Shown here: one piece after another, positions 36,251 to 46,300 of the stretch
Layout: every line of letters starts with the position of its first letter
Numbering within the stretch: the first letter of the stretch is position 1
Source: Bacillota bacterium
GTDB taxonomy: Bacteria; Bacillota; Clostridia; DSM-8532
Direction of reading: 5' to 3'
NCBI GenBank assembly: GCA_023411795.1
Contig: JAEYOK010000002.1
Location: 1 to 64,000, forward strand
DNA: 64,000 bases
Program-made: the position numbers and the translations under genes
Notes under the pieces: model-generated
What the model was told of the DNA's origin: nothing
What the model saw: only the letters and a program-made list of their open reading frames with translations
Databases searched by the model: none

Positions 36251-36350
36251 TTAGCTGTTACTTTGTGGCAGTGAGTACCGGTCTCCAAAAAAGGAGATAC
36301 AAGTCTAAAATTAATAAAGCGCTATAATTGTGTCAATAGGCACTTTTTTT
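36251..36350 (+). ncRNA. Candidate structured RNA, copy A, with terminator
   Basis: The motif runs TTAG (36251-36254), hairpin CTGTTAC-TTT-GTGGCAG (36255-36271), linker TGAGTACC (36272-36279), hairpin TCTCC-AAAAAA-GGAGA (36282-36297), then AAGTCTAAA (36301-36309), whose CTAA can pair with the initial TTAG. It shares linker, 3' tail and exact 3' geometry with copy B at 48004-48059, while the first hairpin differs in sequence but still pairs. A GTGTC-AATA-GGCAC hairpin plus TTTTTTT (36330-36350) follows. It could be a ~105-nt sRNA or a leader for the recombinase operon 480 bp downstream. Confidence 0.6.
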
Positions 36351-36430
36351 GTGCAAAAAAACAATAATAAAATATTCCAAATAAAAAATTTTAAATTATG
36401 TTTCCAAAATGGAACAGACAAAAAATAACT

Positions 36431-36476
36431 GAGGGTAAAAATCTGCATTAAGAAATGCTATTTTTGCCCTCTTTTT
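36431..36476 (+). terminator. Second terminator downstream of RNA copy A
   Basis: GAGGGTAAAAAT (36431-36442) pairs with ATTTTTGCCCTC (36460-36471), followed by TTTTT. Copy B also has a second terminator in the same relative position. The remainder of 36477-36787 has no ORF but includes a perfect AAACCGCA/TGCGGTTT hairpin (about 36733-36759) shortly before the recombinase start. Confidence 0.75.
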
Positions 36477-36787
36477 GTTTTTCTGCGCCTAAATGAACGC
36501 GCGCTGAGGCAGCGCATCAGTCAACTACTGTGGTCAAAAGCCACATGTGCGACAATCTCAATCTGGTGAGGCCAATTTATTGGTATTTGTCGCGCCCTAG
36601 CTAAATTGCACCAATTTTATTGGAATAGGGCATCGTGTTAACCATCCTGCACCTTGAAAACTAATAGAGACGGAATTTTTAATATCGCTCAACTGGCATT
36701 AGACCTAATTTATACTACACAGCAGCCGAGAAAACCGCAAGAAACGTCAATGCGGTTTAAGAATCATACCATTTAAGGAGGATCCCT

Positions 36788-37768
36788 ATGAAATACTTTT
36801 ACTTAACCAACCACCCAATCGTTGATAATTTATTAGTTCAAGCCGAGAAAACAGCCAAACTAATCAGAGCCTGTAGTTATGCGACCAAAAGGCGTTATAC
36901 CCAAGCATTCAGACGCTTAATAATCTATGCTGCAGGAACGTATAAACTACAACGACTACCAAACATTAAGCTAAAACATCTCATTAGTTACTTTGAATAC
37001 CTTAAAGAAAACGGGCGCAGTGACAAGTATATCAAGACTGAAGTAAGCGGAACGATATACTTTCTCAGACACATTCAGGGTCTTAAACAACAAATACCTG
37101 ATGGGAAAACCATCAATAGGATGATAGGGCTTGAATCGACTCCAAATGGCAGGACAGATCGAACATGGTCAAAAGATGAACTCGAGAATATGGTTTTGCT
37201 AGCTAAACAACATGGTAAACATGCCTATGCAAAGTGTATGCAATTAATTTGGTACTTTGGGATACGGCTAGATGAATGTACGTTAACTGTTCATCAAGCG
37301 AAGCAAGCTTTGATGTGTGGCGTGTTAAAATTGACCAACACCAAAGGTGGCCGTATCCGAAAGCTTACCATTAATGAAAAACAAAAAAACCTTTTGAAGA
37401 GTCTTGTCCGTTCTGCTCCCCCGGGGGGATATTTAGTTATCCCAGAAGAGTACTGGGTAGGGAGAATCCATATCTTTGAAAAGAGTCTTCAGCAATTTAT
37501 AATAAAAAACCGTGTATTCGTCCAAGAAAATGATAGAACTACAAAAGCACATAATGTTCCAATAGACAAGCGCTCAGCATTATCATTGCATGGTCTTCGT
37601 CATGCTTTCGCATCAAATTATTATAAAACTTGTATCAATCAAGGCTGCAGTACTAGAGAAGCAAAAAAACATACCGCTTTGGTACTTGGGCACAATCGAT
37701 CAAGTGTTACTGATATTTATATAAATTCTATTAACAAGGAGCGTGTACAGAATGAAAAAACATTATGA
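36788..37768 (+). CDS. Tyrosine recombinase (internal to the island)
   Basis: 326 residues. N-terminal SAM-like core-binding domain (about 20-110) and a catalytic domain with the full set: R160 in YFGIRLDE, K186 in TNTKGGR, H268 and R271 in LHGLRHAF, H302 in LGHNRSS and Tyr311 in TDIYIN. It is distinct from the island's end-located integrase. It leads a three-gene operon; the next gene overlaps it by 17 bp. The start has AAGGAGG upstream and a perfect hairpin 30 bp before. Target site and function (separate nested element, or inversion/excision) cannot be told. Confidence 0.9.
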   Translation: MKYFYLTNHPIVDNLLVQAEKTAKLIRACSYATKRRYTQAFRRLIIYAAGTYKLQRLPNIKLKHLISYFEYLKENGRSDKYIKTEVSGTIYFLRHIQGLKQQIPDGKTINRMIGLESTPNGRTDRTWSKDELENMVLLAKQHGKHAYAKCMQLIWYFGIRLDECTLTVHQAKQALMCGVLKLTNTKGGRIRKLTINEKQKNLLKSLVRSAPPGGYLVIPEEYWVGRIHIFEKSLQQFIIKNRVFVQENDRTTKAHNVPIDKRSALSLHGLRHAFASNYYKTCINQGCSTREAKKHTALVLGHNRSSVTDIYINSINKERVQNEKTL

Positions 37769-38399
37769 AATACCGAGAAATTTCGATATTGAAATATTAT
37801 TCCGAAATCACCTTTCTGTCACACATATTGAGCAACTGAGTCTTATTGTAAAACTAACTGCAAAATATATGGTAATAGACCGAACAGTTTTAAATTATAG
37901 AGCAGATAAAGAGTTTGGCCTTGGAATAATATCAAAAGCAGTCAAACTTGGTTTAATATCAGAATATCCCCAGGCAGAAACAAATATATATATTTACAAT
38001 CTTGGTGCTACAGGACTACTTCTTGCTCATAAAGCCAACTACTTAATCGGAAAGCTGCCAATAGATGCTTCCTTGGAATTACGGAAAAACATTCTTCATT
38101 TAAATCACTTTCTAATAAAAAACCAACTAGATATTAGTGAGTCTTTTGCTCCAAACCCTAAAGATGGCTTTGTTGTTTGTAATGAAACTGTTTCTAAAAA
38201 CCTAGTGATTTGCTATTTTGACGACATTGCCTTTACTGATATCAAGAAGAAAGTCTTAACCGGGTTAAGTAAAACACGCTTTAGAAATGAAGCCAAGAAT
38301 ATTAAGTTTATTTTGGTCGCCGGTGGCGACTCAAGAATTGATACAGATACTGAAGGTACAATTTATGAAAAGTTGAGCCAAATCCATTTCGATGTGTAA
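37752..38399 (+). CDS. Unknown protein, winged-helix-like N-terminus, recombinase operon
   Basis: 215 residues. The N-terminal 75 residues look like a winged helix (YMVIDRTVLNYRADKEFGLG, then ISKAVKLGLISEY). The rest is mixed alpha/beta, including VVCNETVSKNLVICYFDDI and KFILVAGGDSRIDTD, somewhat like a degenerate nuclease or replication-relaxation-type accessory protein. I cannot assign a family. The start at 37752 has AAGGAG upstream within the recombinase gene; the 17-bp overlap implies coupled translation and a joint role. Confidence 0.65.
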   Translation: MKKHYEIPRNFDIEILFRNHLSVTHIEQLSLIVKLTAKYMVIDRTVLNYRADKEFGLGIISKAVKLGLISEYPQAETNIYIYNLGATGLLLAHKANYLIGKLPIDASLELRKNILHLNHFLIKNQLDISESFAPNPKDGFVVCNETVSKNLVICYFDDIAFTDIKKKVLTGLSKTRFRNEAKNIKFILVAGGDSRIDTDTEGTIYEKLSQIHFDV

Positions 38400-38411
38400 G
38401 GAGGAACTTAA

Positions 38412-39662
38412 ATGAAAAAGTCTAAAGTAATCCGTAGAACTTTATGCTATAAAGGATTTAAATTTGATTCAAACTCTAATACCGCCCAATCGGTATATTA
38501 TCGCGTCCACAATCTCGGCATTGACCTCAAAAGATCTGCTCTCGCATGTGGTATCTGTGGTCATGCGTACTACAAGGTGCGAATTAATCCCCATAAGCCT
38601 GGCACATACACAGCAGCCTATGAGCCTAATTGGGGAGAGCATCAAAACTCATGCCCCTATCTTCCAGAAGAGCAGTCTACAATTACCCAAACAAATATAC
38701 ATAAAACTGTTCGTAGCTTGAGTATTGAAGAAACACCGGTTATATTCGATTTTAATTCTGCAAACTATGATAATAACGAAGACATCGCAAAAGAATACAA
38801 TAACAAATATACAGAAGAAACAATGTATCCTATTAGGAAGATAAAAACCTCCTGTACAGCTACAAAAGATAAATACATAGATAAGCTTGCTGGCTTTGAA
38901 CAATTATGCTCCCTCATAGAAAATAATCCAGATCTATTTTTGGATGAATTCATCTATAATAAAACTCTTGCAAATAATATGGTACTTCAAATTAATAGGA
39001 CATCAATAACTGCGCAACAACTTCTCCGAAATTATGATTATGTATCAAAGAAAGGCGTACTGTATCCTATCCTTGGCAAGGTATACTCAATTGATTGGTT
39101 GAAGAAAGAAGCATCAATATTTATAGGTCCTAAATTAATAAAACTCAGGTTAATCGGAAGACTATTTGAATCAGCTCAAAAATGGGATAAAGTATTCTTT
39201 TTGGGTAATTTTCAGGGCTATGATAACAACTATGTATTTGATATCAATCCTTTGCACTACCGGCTTTTTAAGCCTATCCCTTTTACATATAATAGTAAGC
39301 TAAACTCTTTTAACAAACTACTTGTTGACTTTTGTACCTTCTTAAATTCAAAGAATATAGGCTTTTGGATTAATAGCCTTGCTAATAAGAAAGAACGTAT
39401 TTCTGATCCAAAAAAATATACACACAGTGAGTTTTCTGATTATCATGTCAAGTGTGGCGACATTCAAATTATTTGTTCTTTAAGTCAAAATCCAGAAAAA
39501 CTTCATCAGCATGATTTTTGTCTTGACTTGCTCCGAAAGTCTTTGAAATCGCAATATCAAAATTGTTACGAAGTCTTTGTTGATCTTCTTCCTTCTCTTA
39601 AAAATAAAAATATCAACAATATAAATGATGTTCTTTTGAAAATTGGCAAACAAATTTGCTGA
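38412..39662 (+). CDS. Unknown protein with putative zinc site, recombinase operon
   Basis: 416 residues, soluble. Near the N-terminus ACGICGHAYYKV (about residues 47-58) with later EHQNSCPYLP (about 76-85) could form a CxxC...HxxxC zinc site. The middle and C-terminal parts are alpha/beta and unrecognised. The start has AAGGAGG eight bases upstream, 12 bp after the preceding gene, so it is the third gene of the recombinase operon. The fixed trio recombinase / wHTH-like / zinc protein suggests a dedicated mobile or DNA-rearrangement unit (inference). Confidence 0.6.
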   Translation: MKKSKVIRRTLCYKGFKFDSNSNTAQSVYYRVHNLGIDLKRSALACGICGHAYYKVRINPHKPGTYTAAYEPNWGEHQNSCPYLPEEQSTITQTNIHKTVRSLSIEETPVIFDFNSANYDNNEDIAKEYNNKYTEETMYPIRKIKTSCTATKDKYIDKLAGFEQLCSLIENNPDLFLDEFIYNKTLANNMVLQINRTSITAQQLLRNYDYVSKKGVLYPILGKVYSIDWLKKEASIFIGPKLIKLRLIGRLFESAQKWDKVFFLGNFQGYDNNYVFDINPLHYRLFKPIPFTYNSKLNSFNKLLVDFCTFLNSKNIGFWINSLANKKERISDPKKYTHSEFSDYHVKCGDIQIICSLSQNPEKLHQHDFCLDLLRKSLKSQYQNCYEVFVDLLPSLKNKNINNINDVLLKIGKQIC

Positions 39663-39843
39663 ATTAAACGTATACATCTAGAAGCCGCTATATGAAAGAA
39701 TCCATAAGCTTTTTAGCTGATTTTCTGACATAACGTATACAACGGAACATCGCATCATTAAATGATTATATTAATGATAGCTTTTATTGTTGTATACATC
39801 TTAATCCGGTTAATAATGGAAACATGTTTTTGTTTCTATTAAT

Positions 39844-40173
39844 TTAACTAAATCGATTTTTTAGTATCACTCCACCAATTAGTATACCAACATATACAAT
39901 ACCAATAACAACACAGACAACTGTGTTAAAACTAAATACGCTACACAACATAAGGAGTCCAGTATGTATTAAGTAGAAGATAAGAAATAACAAGCTACCC
40001 AACTCTGGAGCAGAACCTCTTTCATAGAAAAGTCCCACAATAAAGAATGTTAAAGGGACAAGTAATGCTGTAGCAAGCCAATTGTATAACTCTCCGTTCA
40101 CCAATGTTTCAAACGGATTTGGTAATAGAAATTGCCGTATTATAATACTAAGTAAACTTATTATTTTGTACAT
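39844..40173 (-). CDS. Small integral membrane protein
   Basis: 109 residues with three hydrophobic helices (about 32-50, 57-78 and 82-102, the last being VVCVVIGIVYVGILIGGVIL). AGGTTAA lies just before the ATG, a weak ribosome site. No family recognised. It lies between the recombinase operon and the type I restriction locus, so it could be a minor cargo gene. Confidence 0.5.
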   Translation of the reverse strand: MYKIISLLSIIIRQFLLPNPFETLVNGELYNWLATALLVPLTFFIVGLFYERGSAPELGSLLFLIFYLIHTGLLMLCSVFSFNTVVCVVIGIVYVGILIGGVILKNRFS

Positions 40174-40255
40174 TTAACCTGCTTTTTTATCTCCGTGACT
40201 ACCCCAGAATTCCTTTAACCTCTGCTTACCCTTCGAACCACCTTTGTCATATCTA

Positions 40256-40519
40256 TTAACTTGATAATATCTTTATTAACTCATTTTTGAAACTTGAAGA
40301 GAATATATTGGCCTTTATTGCCTCTTCGAATAAACGAAGCCAGTCACTCTCCGATAAGTCCAATGGTGCCCTTTGAAACTGGTGTCCATCCTGAGTCCAC
40401 CATGAGAAACGAATTTCTTGTTGGTTTAATGATTGAATATGCAATCGTTCTGCCCTTGCTTCTTCTCCATTTCCCAATTTGATTGTCGCCTTATTAATAA
40501 CTTCCGCATATTTTGACAT
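40256..40519 (-). CDS. Hypothetical protein downstream of hsdS
   Basis: 87 residues, soluble, with FSWWTQDGHQFQRAPLDL in the middle and an amphipathic C-terminal helix. The start at 40519 follows GAGAGGAG, a strong ribosome site. It lies 143 bp after hsdS on the same strand. I recognise no family; small ORFs of this kind are common next to restriction systems. Confidence 0.6.
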   Translation of the reverse strand: MSKYAEVINKATIKLGNGEEARAERLHIQSLNQQEIRFSWWTQDGHQFQRAPLDLSESDWLRLFEEAIKANIFSSSFKNELIKILSS

Positions 40520-40662
40520 ATTCGTTACTCCTCTCAAGAATTATAGTGACCTTTTTAATTATCCCTTGGTGCAAAAGCGAGCAGTCTATATTTTTTAATA
40601 AACATAGCCACCGTAAATATCAATCATCGGCTTTTGACCACCAATGATTTTCTTTTTCACCT

Positions 40663-41973
40663 TTACTTTAAGCACTCTTTCAATAGTTCTATTGCGCTTT
40701 CTTCATTTGGGTCATTGGTACCAAGCTCACCACGGAAAGCACGCGCAAGAATTGCTTTTTTCATAAGGTCAATTTTATCGATAACATCACATAGGTCTTG
40801 TGCTTTCTGCTCTTTTTCGAGAAGGTTTTCCAGAATGCGAACAATTTCTTCCTGTTCTTTAATAGAAGGAATGACTGCCATATATTTGTACAGTAACTCA
40901 GAATTAATACTTTCAACGGTAGTGCCGCTTTTTGCACATTTTATTCTTATATCAGACTCATGGCACACACAAAACCAATACAGATACTTAATATTTATAC
41001 CCTTTGGCACTAAAGCCTTCATGTCCTGGTTGACTGTAACAGGTTTTGTTGTCATAGCTATAGGAAGTATTCTCCTTAAAATACCGCTTCTAACAACAAA
41101 CAATATGGCTTCTTCTTGTATAAGTCTTGCACTTGAATATTCAATAGCAATCTCGGTTATCTTGTCTTCCGTATCTTCAATACACATTGACTTCATGTCT
41201 TTAGGAGAAACCCATATTATATTCCCATTTTCCCAATAATCAGGGCAATTCTTACTTGGTGTACCACCACCATACCAATCACCACAAGCTCCTAATTCCT
41301 TTTCACCCCATTCCTTCTCAAAATCAATACCATTCTTCTCACGCCATTGGGCAGTGAGTTCACCCGTAAATGCTTTGTGCAGAATAGCAGCCTTACGTGT
41401 TTCAAAGGTATCAAGAGCATTTTGTGCTAATTCCTTTGCATTATCCAGCTTTTCGAAAAGGCTCTCTATTCGGTCAATAATTCGCTTTTGTTCTGCAATT
41501 GGTGCGAGAACACAAGATAGTGTTGGAAATAATGGAAAGTGTCTTCTATATCCTAAGTCAGGAATATCTATGTTTTGCATTAAATAGTAAAAAAATTTAG
41601 CTTCATAATAGTGTCTTGGTTTTAATATTTTAACTCCATCTGCTCCTTGCACAAAAGGGAAGTCAATATACTTTACAATCCGTGTATGGTCACCAAATAA
41701 AACAATTGGTAATTCACCATCAAATAATAGATTATCTTTATTGGTAAATCCACCAATCAGTTCTTTCCCTTGGTCGACAACTGCATAATTGCCATCTTGA
41801 AGGTAATTTTTTTGTAGTAACTTCTTATTACTACTAGTAAGATTATCAAATGCTTCTAAGAGTTTAATCCACGCCCAATTACTCGGCACCTCATAAGGTT
41901 GTTCATCCTCTGGCACTAATACTTGTTCCAACTTTTCTTTGATAGATAATTTCTGCTGTTTTGATTTAGTCAT
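40663..41973 (-). CDS. hsdS: Type I restriction-modification specificity subunit
   Basis: 436 residues. Two target-recognition domains (about 20-165 and 215-375) are each followed by a helical spacer: IAEQKRIIDRIESLFEKLDNAKELAQNALD and IKEQEEIVRILENLLEKEQKA, cut here to their cores. The subunit selects the bipartite DNA target of the complex; the target itself cannot be read from sequence. The ATG overlaps the hsdM stop codon (TAATG). Both TRDs look intact and no second hsdS or invertase-flanked copy is present, so phase variation is not indicated. Confidence 0.93.
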   Translation of the reverse strand: MTKSKQQKLSIKEKLEQVLVPEDEQPYEVPSNWAWIKLLEAFDNLTSSNKKLLQKNYLQDGNYAVVDQGKELIGGFTNKDNLLFDGELPIVLFGDHTRIVKYIDFPFVQGADGVKILKPRHYYEAKFFYYLMQNIDIPDLGYRRHFPLFPTLSCVLAPIAEQKRIIDRIESLFEKLDNAKELAQNALDTFETRKAAILHKAFTGELTAQWREKNGIDFEKEWGEKELGACGDWYGGGTPSKNCPDYWENGNIIWVSPKDMKSMCIEDTEDKITEIAIEYSSARLIQEEAILFVVRSGILRRILPIAMTTKPVTVNQDMKALVPKGINIKYLYWFCVCHESDIRIKCAKSGTTVESINSELLYKYMAVIPSIKEQEEIVRILENLLEKEQKAQDLCDVIDKIDLMKKAILARAFRGELGTNDPNEESAIELLKECLK

Positions 41974-43391
41974 TAGTCATTACCCCCTAATGACTTTAAT
42001 TCCTTTACTACACTCATCAGCAAATCCACTGCTTCTTCAAGCTGAGCAACTATTTCTTCACCGCTTTCGATGGGGTCTTGTAAATCTTCATAATCCAAAA
42101 CGCTGTCATCACGGATAAGCCCAAAGTCAAGACTATTGTTTTTATCCTCAATCTGTTTGCGGGTATAGACGCTCCAGCGTTCATCATGTACTTTGCTTCT
42201 ATCTGTAGTAGTATAGGCTTTAATAAATTCATCAAAATGTTCTGGCTTCAATGGGTTTGTTTTGCCAAATGAAGGCATATTGGTACGCAAATCATAAAAC
42301 CAAACTTCTTTTGTATTATCCTTTTCTGTCTTGCCACGGGTGAAAAACAGCACATTGGTTTTTACACCCTGAGCATAGAAAATACCAGTCGGCAAACGCA
42401 AAACAGTATGCAGATTACATTTATCCATTAAGTCTTTACGGATTGATGCTCCGTCACCATCGGCAAACAAAACATTATCTGGCAATACTACTGCCGCCCT
42501 TGCTTTGCCGTTTTCTTTCAAGCTTCTATAAATATGCTGTAAGAAGTTTAACTGCTTATTGGAAGTGGGATAAGTAAAGTCATCACGGGTAGCACGCTCA
42601 CCGCCTTTTTTCGTTCCGAAAGGAGGATTTGTCAGCACTACATCAAAATTTTTCATAGTTTTTCCGTGGTTTGAGAGGGTGTCAGCAAGTAGAATCTCTC
42701 CTTCAATATCATGAAGCATTGCGTTCATCAGGGCCAGTCTGTGCGTTTCATGCACCAGCTCACAGCCTGTAAACGCCTTTTTTCTTTGAAATTCCTGCTG
42801 TTCTATGGAAAGACTGAATAAATTATTGGTATGGTCTTTTACAAATCTATCAGCAGCTATCATGAATCCAAAAGTTCCACAGGCAGGGTCATTACAAAGC
42901 TCACCAGCTTGCGGAGCAATTAGTTTTGTCATTACATCTATTAACACACGGGGTGTGAAGTATTGCCCTGCTCCTGATTTTTTCTCGTTTGCATTTTTCT
43001 CAAGCAAACCCTCATATAGATTTCCAAGCCCCTCTTCTTTTGCAGAATACCAGTCTAAAGCATCTATAGAAGCAATTATTTTTTCAAGGTTTTTTGGCTC
43101 ATCAATATTTGAAGAAGCTCCTGCATATATTTCACGAACTCTACCTGTACAATTCTCTCCCAAATGGTTTAGCAAATCCTTATAAAAGCGTTTCAATTCT
43201 ACACCTTTTGGCTTTATCAGCTTGTCCCAACGGTAATTTTCTGGAATCTGTCCGTCTGCTTTTGTTTCTTTAGCCATTTTTAAAAAAAGGATATATGTAA
43301 GCTCTGTAACATACTGGTGGTAGGTAATACCATCGTCCCTAAGTACATTACATAAGTTCCAAAGCTTTGATACGATTTCTTGATTGTTCAT
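41973..43391 (-). CDS. hsdM: Type I restriction-modification DNA methyltransferase subunit
   Basis: 472 residues. N-terminal HsdM helical domain (LWNLCNVLRDDGITYHQYVTE), then the N6-adenine methyltransferase domain with GAGQYFTPRVLIDVM, SAM motif DPACGTFGFMIAAD and catalytic NPPFGTKKG (about residue 215). It methylates adenine in the target and is also required for restriction. It overlaps hsdR by 4 bp (ATGA) and hsdS by 1 bp, so the three are translated together. Confidence 0.96.
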   Translation of the reverse strand: MNNQEIVSKLWNLCNVLRDDGITYHQYVTELTYILFLKMAKETKADGQIPENYRWDKLIKPKGVELKRFYKDLLNHLGENCTGRVREIYAGASSNIDEPKNLEKIIASIDALDWYSAKEEGLGNLYEGLLEKNANEKKSGAGQYFTPRVLIDVMTKLIAPQAGELCNDPACGTFGFMIAADRFVKDHTNNLFSLSIEQQEFQRKKAFTGCELVHETHRLALMNAMLHDIEGEILLADTLSNHGKTMKNFDVVLTNPPFGTKKGGERATRDDFTYPTSNKQLNFLQHIYRSLKENGKARAAVVLPDNVLFADGDGASIRKDLMDKCNLHTVLRLPTGIFYAQGVKTNVLFFTRGKTEKDNTKEVWFYDLRTNMPSFGKTNPLKPEHFDEFIKAYTTTDRSKVHDERWSVYTRKQIEDKNNSLDFGLIRDDSVLDYEDLQDPIESGEEIVAQLEEAVDLLMSVVKELKSLGGND

Positions 43392-46300
43392 GCTGTTTTG
43401 CCCCCGTCGTCATACAAATATTCATTCAGTTCCGCTATAACGTTTTCTAATTGATTCTTGAATATTTTATTAATTCTTTCGAACCCACCATAATTTTTAA
43501 ATGCTCCACTGTCAAAGGCTTCTTTGTCCAGTACTGTTTCATGGAGCAGATAAGTTTCGATACGGTTTAGCCAGTCCAGCTCCATTTTACTGAAAGAATG
43601 TTTACTTTTCAATTTCTGTACGGCATTCATTATACGCTGTTCATGGCTTAAAAGTACAGACCCAATAGCTTCTCTGCGGATAAAGCTGATGATATCAGCT
43701 GCGATGTCCTGATTTTTTAACTCTTTCCATGCTGTATTTAGCTGTTTCTCAGTAAAGCCTTGGCGGTCAAGCTCAAGTTTAAGACTTTTCAGGCTTTCTC
43801 TTGTCAATTCTTTTGGTCTAGTGCAAACCACTTTAAGCGCTGCAATGTTGTTAATATTATTAGTGACAAAGGCCTTAAACTCGTCCAGATAATCTTCAGG
43901 CTTAAGTCCATTCCCATATCCTCTTGTATGACTTATCAATTCATCTTCTTTATCCGAGATTACAACTGCACGCCCAGGATTCATTCCACCTTCATTAAGC
44001 ATTTCAAATAATTTTCTATTCCGTATTAATAATTCCTTGGCTTCACTTACAGACATTGACTTTATTTTTTCTATAAACTGTGTTGGATTATGCCCTCCTG
44101 ACAAGTCTATAAAATGTGAAATTGACTTTTCACTTAATTTACGCTTTTTCCGTTGCATTTTTGCAATAATTAAGTCTATCTGATTTTGTATTTGAGCTTC
44201 TGTTGGTAGAGTTTCAAGACCATGTATAAGCTCTTCAAAAGTTGTATTTGGATTAGCAACTACGGGCTTCATGGTATTAACATCTTCTAGTGACTCATAT
44301 ACTCCCACAGGATCATATATTTCAAAATGAGTCTTACCGATATCAGGGCAAAGACGAGTAGCACGCCCCATCATCTGCTCAAACAAAATACGGGACTTTA
44401 CACGACGCATAAAAACAAGCGTAGTTATCTCCGGCACGTCAATTCCTGTCGTCAGCAAATCAACAGTGACAACTATATTTGGATACTTCTCATTCTTGAA
44501 TTTTTTAATCGCCGCTAATATTTTCTTTTTATTTCCTCCGCCTACACTGCCCGTAATTTTCATGATAGCATCGTTGTCTACACCATAAGGCTCATATATT
44601 TCTTTCAGGACTTTCACTATAAGGTCAGCATGGTTATCGTCTACAGCATATATTAAGGTTTTTCCCTCTCCATCGGGATTCAAATCCTTTGCAATTTCTT
44701 CTAATACAGTGCGATTGAAATTTTCAGTTATCACTTGGCGATTAAACTTTTCCACATCAAATTTTAGCTCATCTTCCAGCTCATCACTATTGGTTATTTC
44801 ACCTGTCACTGGGTCATAAATCGCAACAGTTTCGCCTTTTTTGTAATTTATTCCTTCCTTGCTTAACTTCGTTACAATATTATGGGGTGCATCATGGTCA
44901 ACCAAATATCCCTCAATTACTGCTTTTCGATAGGAATAATTAAATACAGGCTTGCCGAAGATCTCTGATGTATGCAATGCAGGGGTTGCAGTAAGTGCAA
45001 TCTTGGTCGAATCAAAATATTCTATTACAGTGCGATACTTACTAATATAATCATCTTGGTTTCTATATACTAATTCATCCTCCCCCATTTCTTTATCAAG
45101 GATGTAACCTCTATGGGCTTCATCGACAACAATAAGGTCATAATCAGTAACAGAAGGCATGGTTTCATCTTCATTATATAAAATCCGTTTCACAAGGCTT
45201 TGTACTGTTGCAACATGTATTTTTGTTTCTTTATCTATCTCTTTTTCTTCAAGATTTTTTATATTATAAATTTCATCAAGAGTCATCAATTCTTCAATTT
45301 TTACTTCCTTAAAGACATCCTGTGCCTGTTCTCCCAGAGCAGTACGGTCTACAAGGAAAAGAATTCTTTTAAATCTATCTGTTTTTATTAAACGATAAAT
45401 CATGCCTAGAATTGTTCTGGTTTTACCCGTTCCTGTTGCCATTGAAAGTAGAACTCTTTGTTTGCCATTAATAATAGCATTTTCTGCAGCTTCGATAGCT
45501 TCAATTTGATAATCTCTTAGATTGAGACCATCCTTGTCTCTCAGAAGATCATATGGCATATCCTTTAATGATTTGTTTGCTTTTTTAATATCCTTTTCGA
45601 GCAGTTCAATAATTCCATTAGGACTCATCCAGCCTTGCAGTGCTTTTGGAATATTGGAGCTTTGCCGTGCATCCAAAACCCATATGCCAGATTTTGTTTC
45701 AAGCTGTCTTAAGTACTTTCTTCCATTGGTTGCAAAGAGAAATGGGGCTTTATATCCATTCCATGTGCTAACCTGATATATTGCATGTTCTTCCTTAACT
45801 CCCTTAGCATAATCTTTGCACTGATAATCAATGACTGACGGAATATCCGTGTATTTCCGTTTTGCCTCAACTATACCCACAAGTTGTAATCCAACAAAAA
45901 GAGCATAGTCGGCATAGCCCCTATCTCCGATATTGGAATCAGTAGGCCATTCGGCAATAGCAATGTTTCTACCTTTCTGAGGCCTTGTTCCTTTTGAGTA
46001 ACGCAAATTAACTGTATCAGCCTCCCAGCCTACTTTTCGAAGCTGTTCGTCAATAAGGTAACGGGTTTCTTTTTCTGATAAATTAATTTGGTCCGCAGCA
46101 GTATTTGCTTTTTTAGCTCTTTCTTCAACTGTTATATTCTGGCTTCCATTCATTTTATCAAGTTGATCAGCCAGTTTCTTAATTAACTCCTCTTTTTCTT
46201 GTAAAAGAGCTTCATAGTTGAATCGATTGGTGGTATTTTCGGGTAATACAAATCCCTTTGGGGTATATCCCCAATCACCATAAGTCCGAAAGAACCAGAC

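Noticed and set aside
36362..36790. CRISPR array or repeat-spacer structure near the RNA motif
   Set aside because: Only single hairpins and short AT-rich similarities; no regularly spaced direct repeats here or elsewhere in the window.
40634..41239. 201-codon plus-strand ORF
   Set aside because: Antisense to hsdS, which has intact TRD and spacer helices; composition fits a shadow frame.
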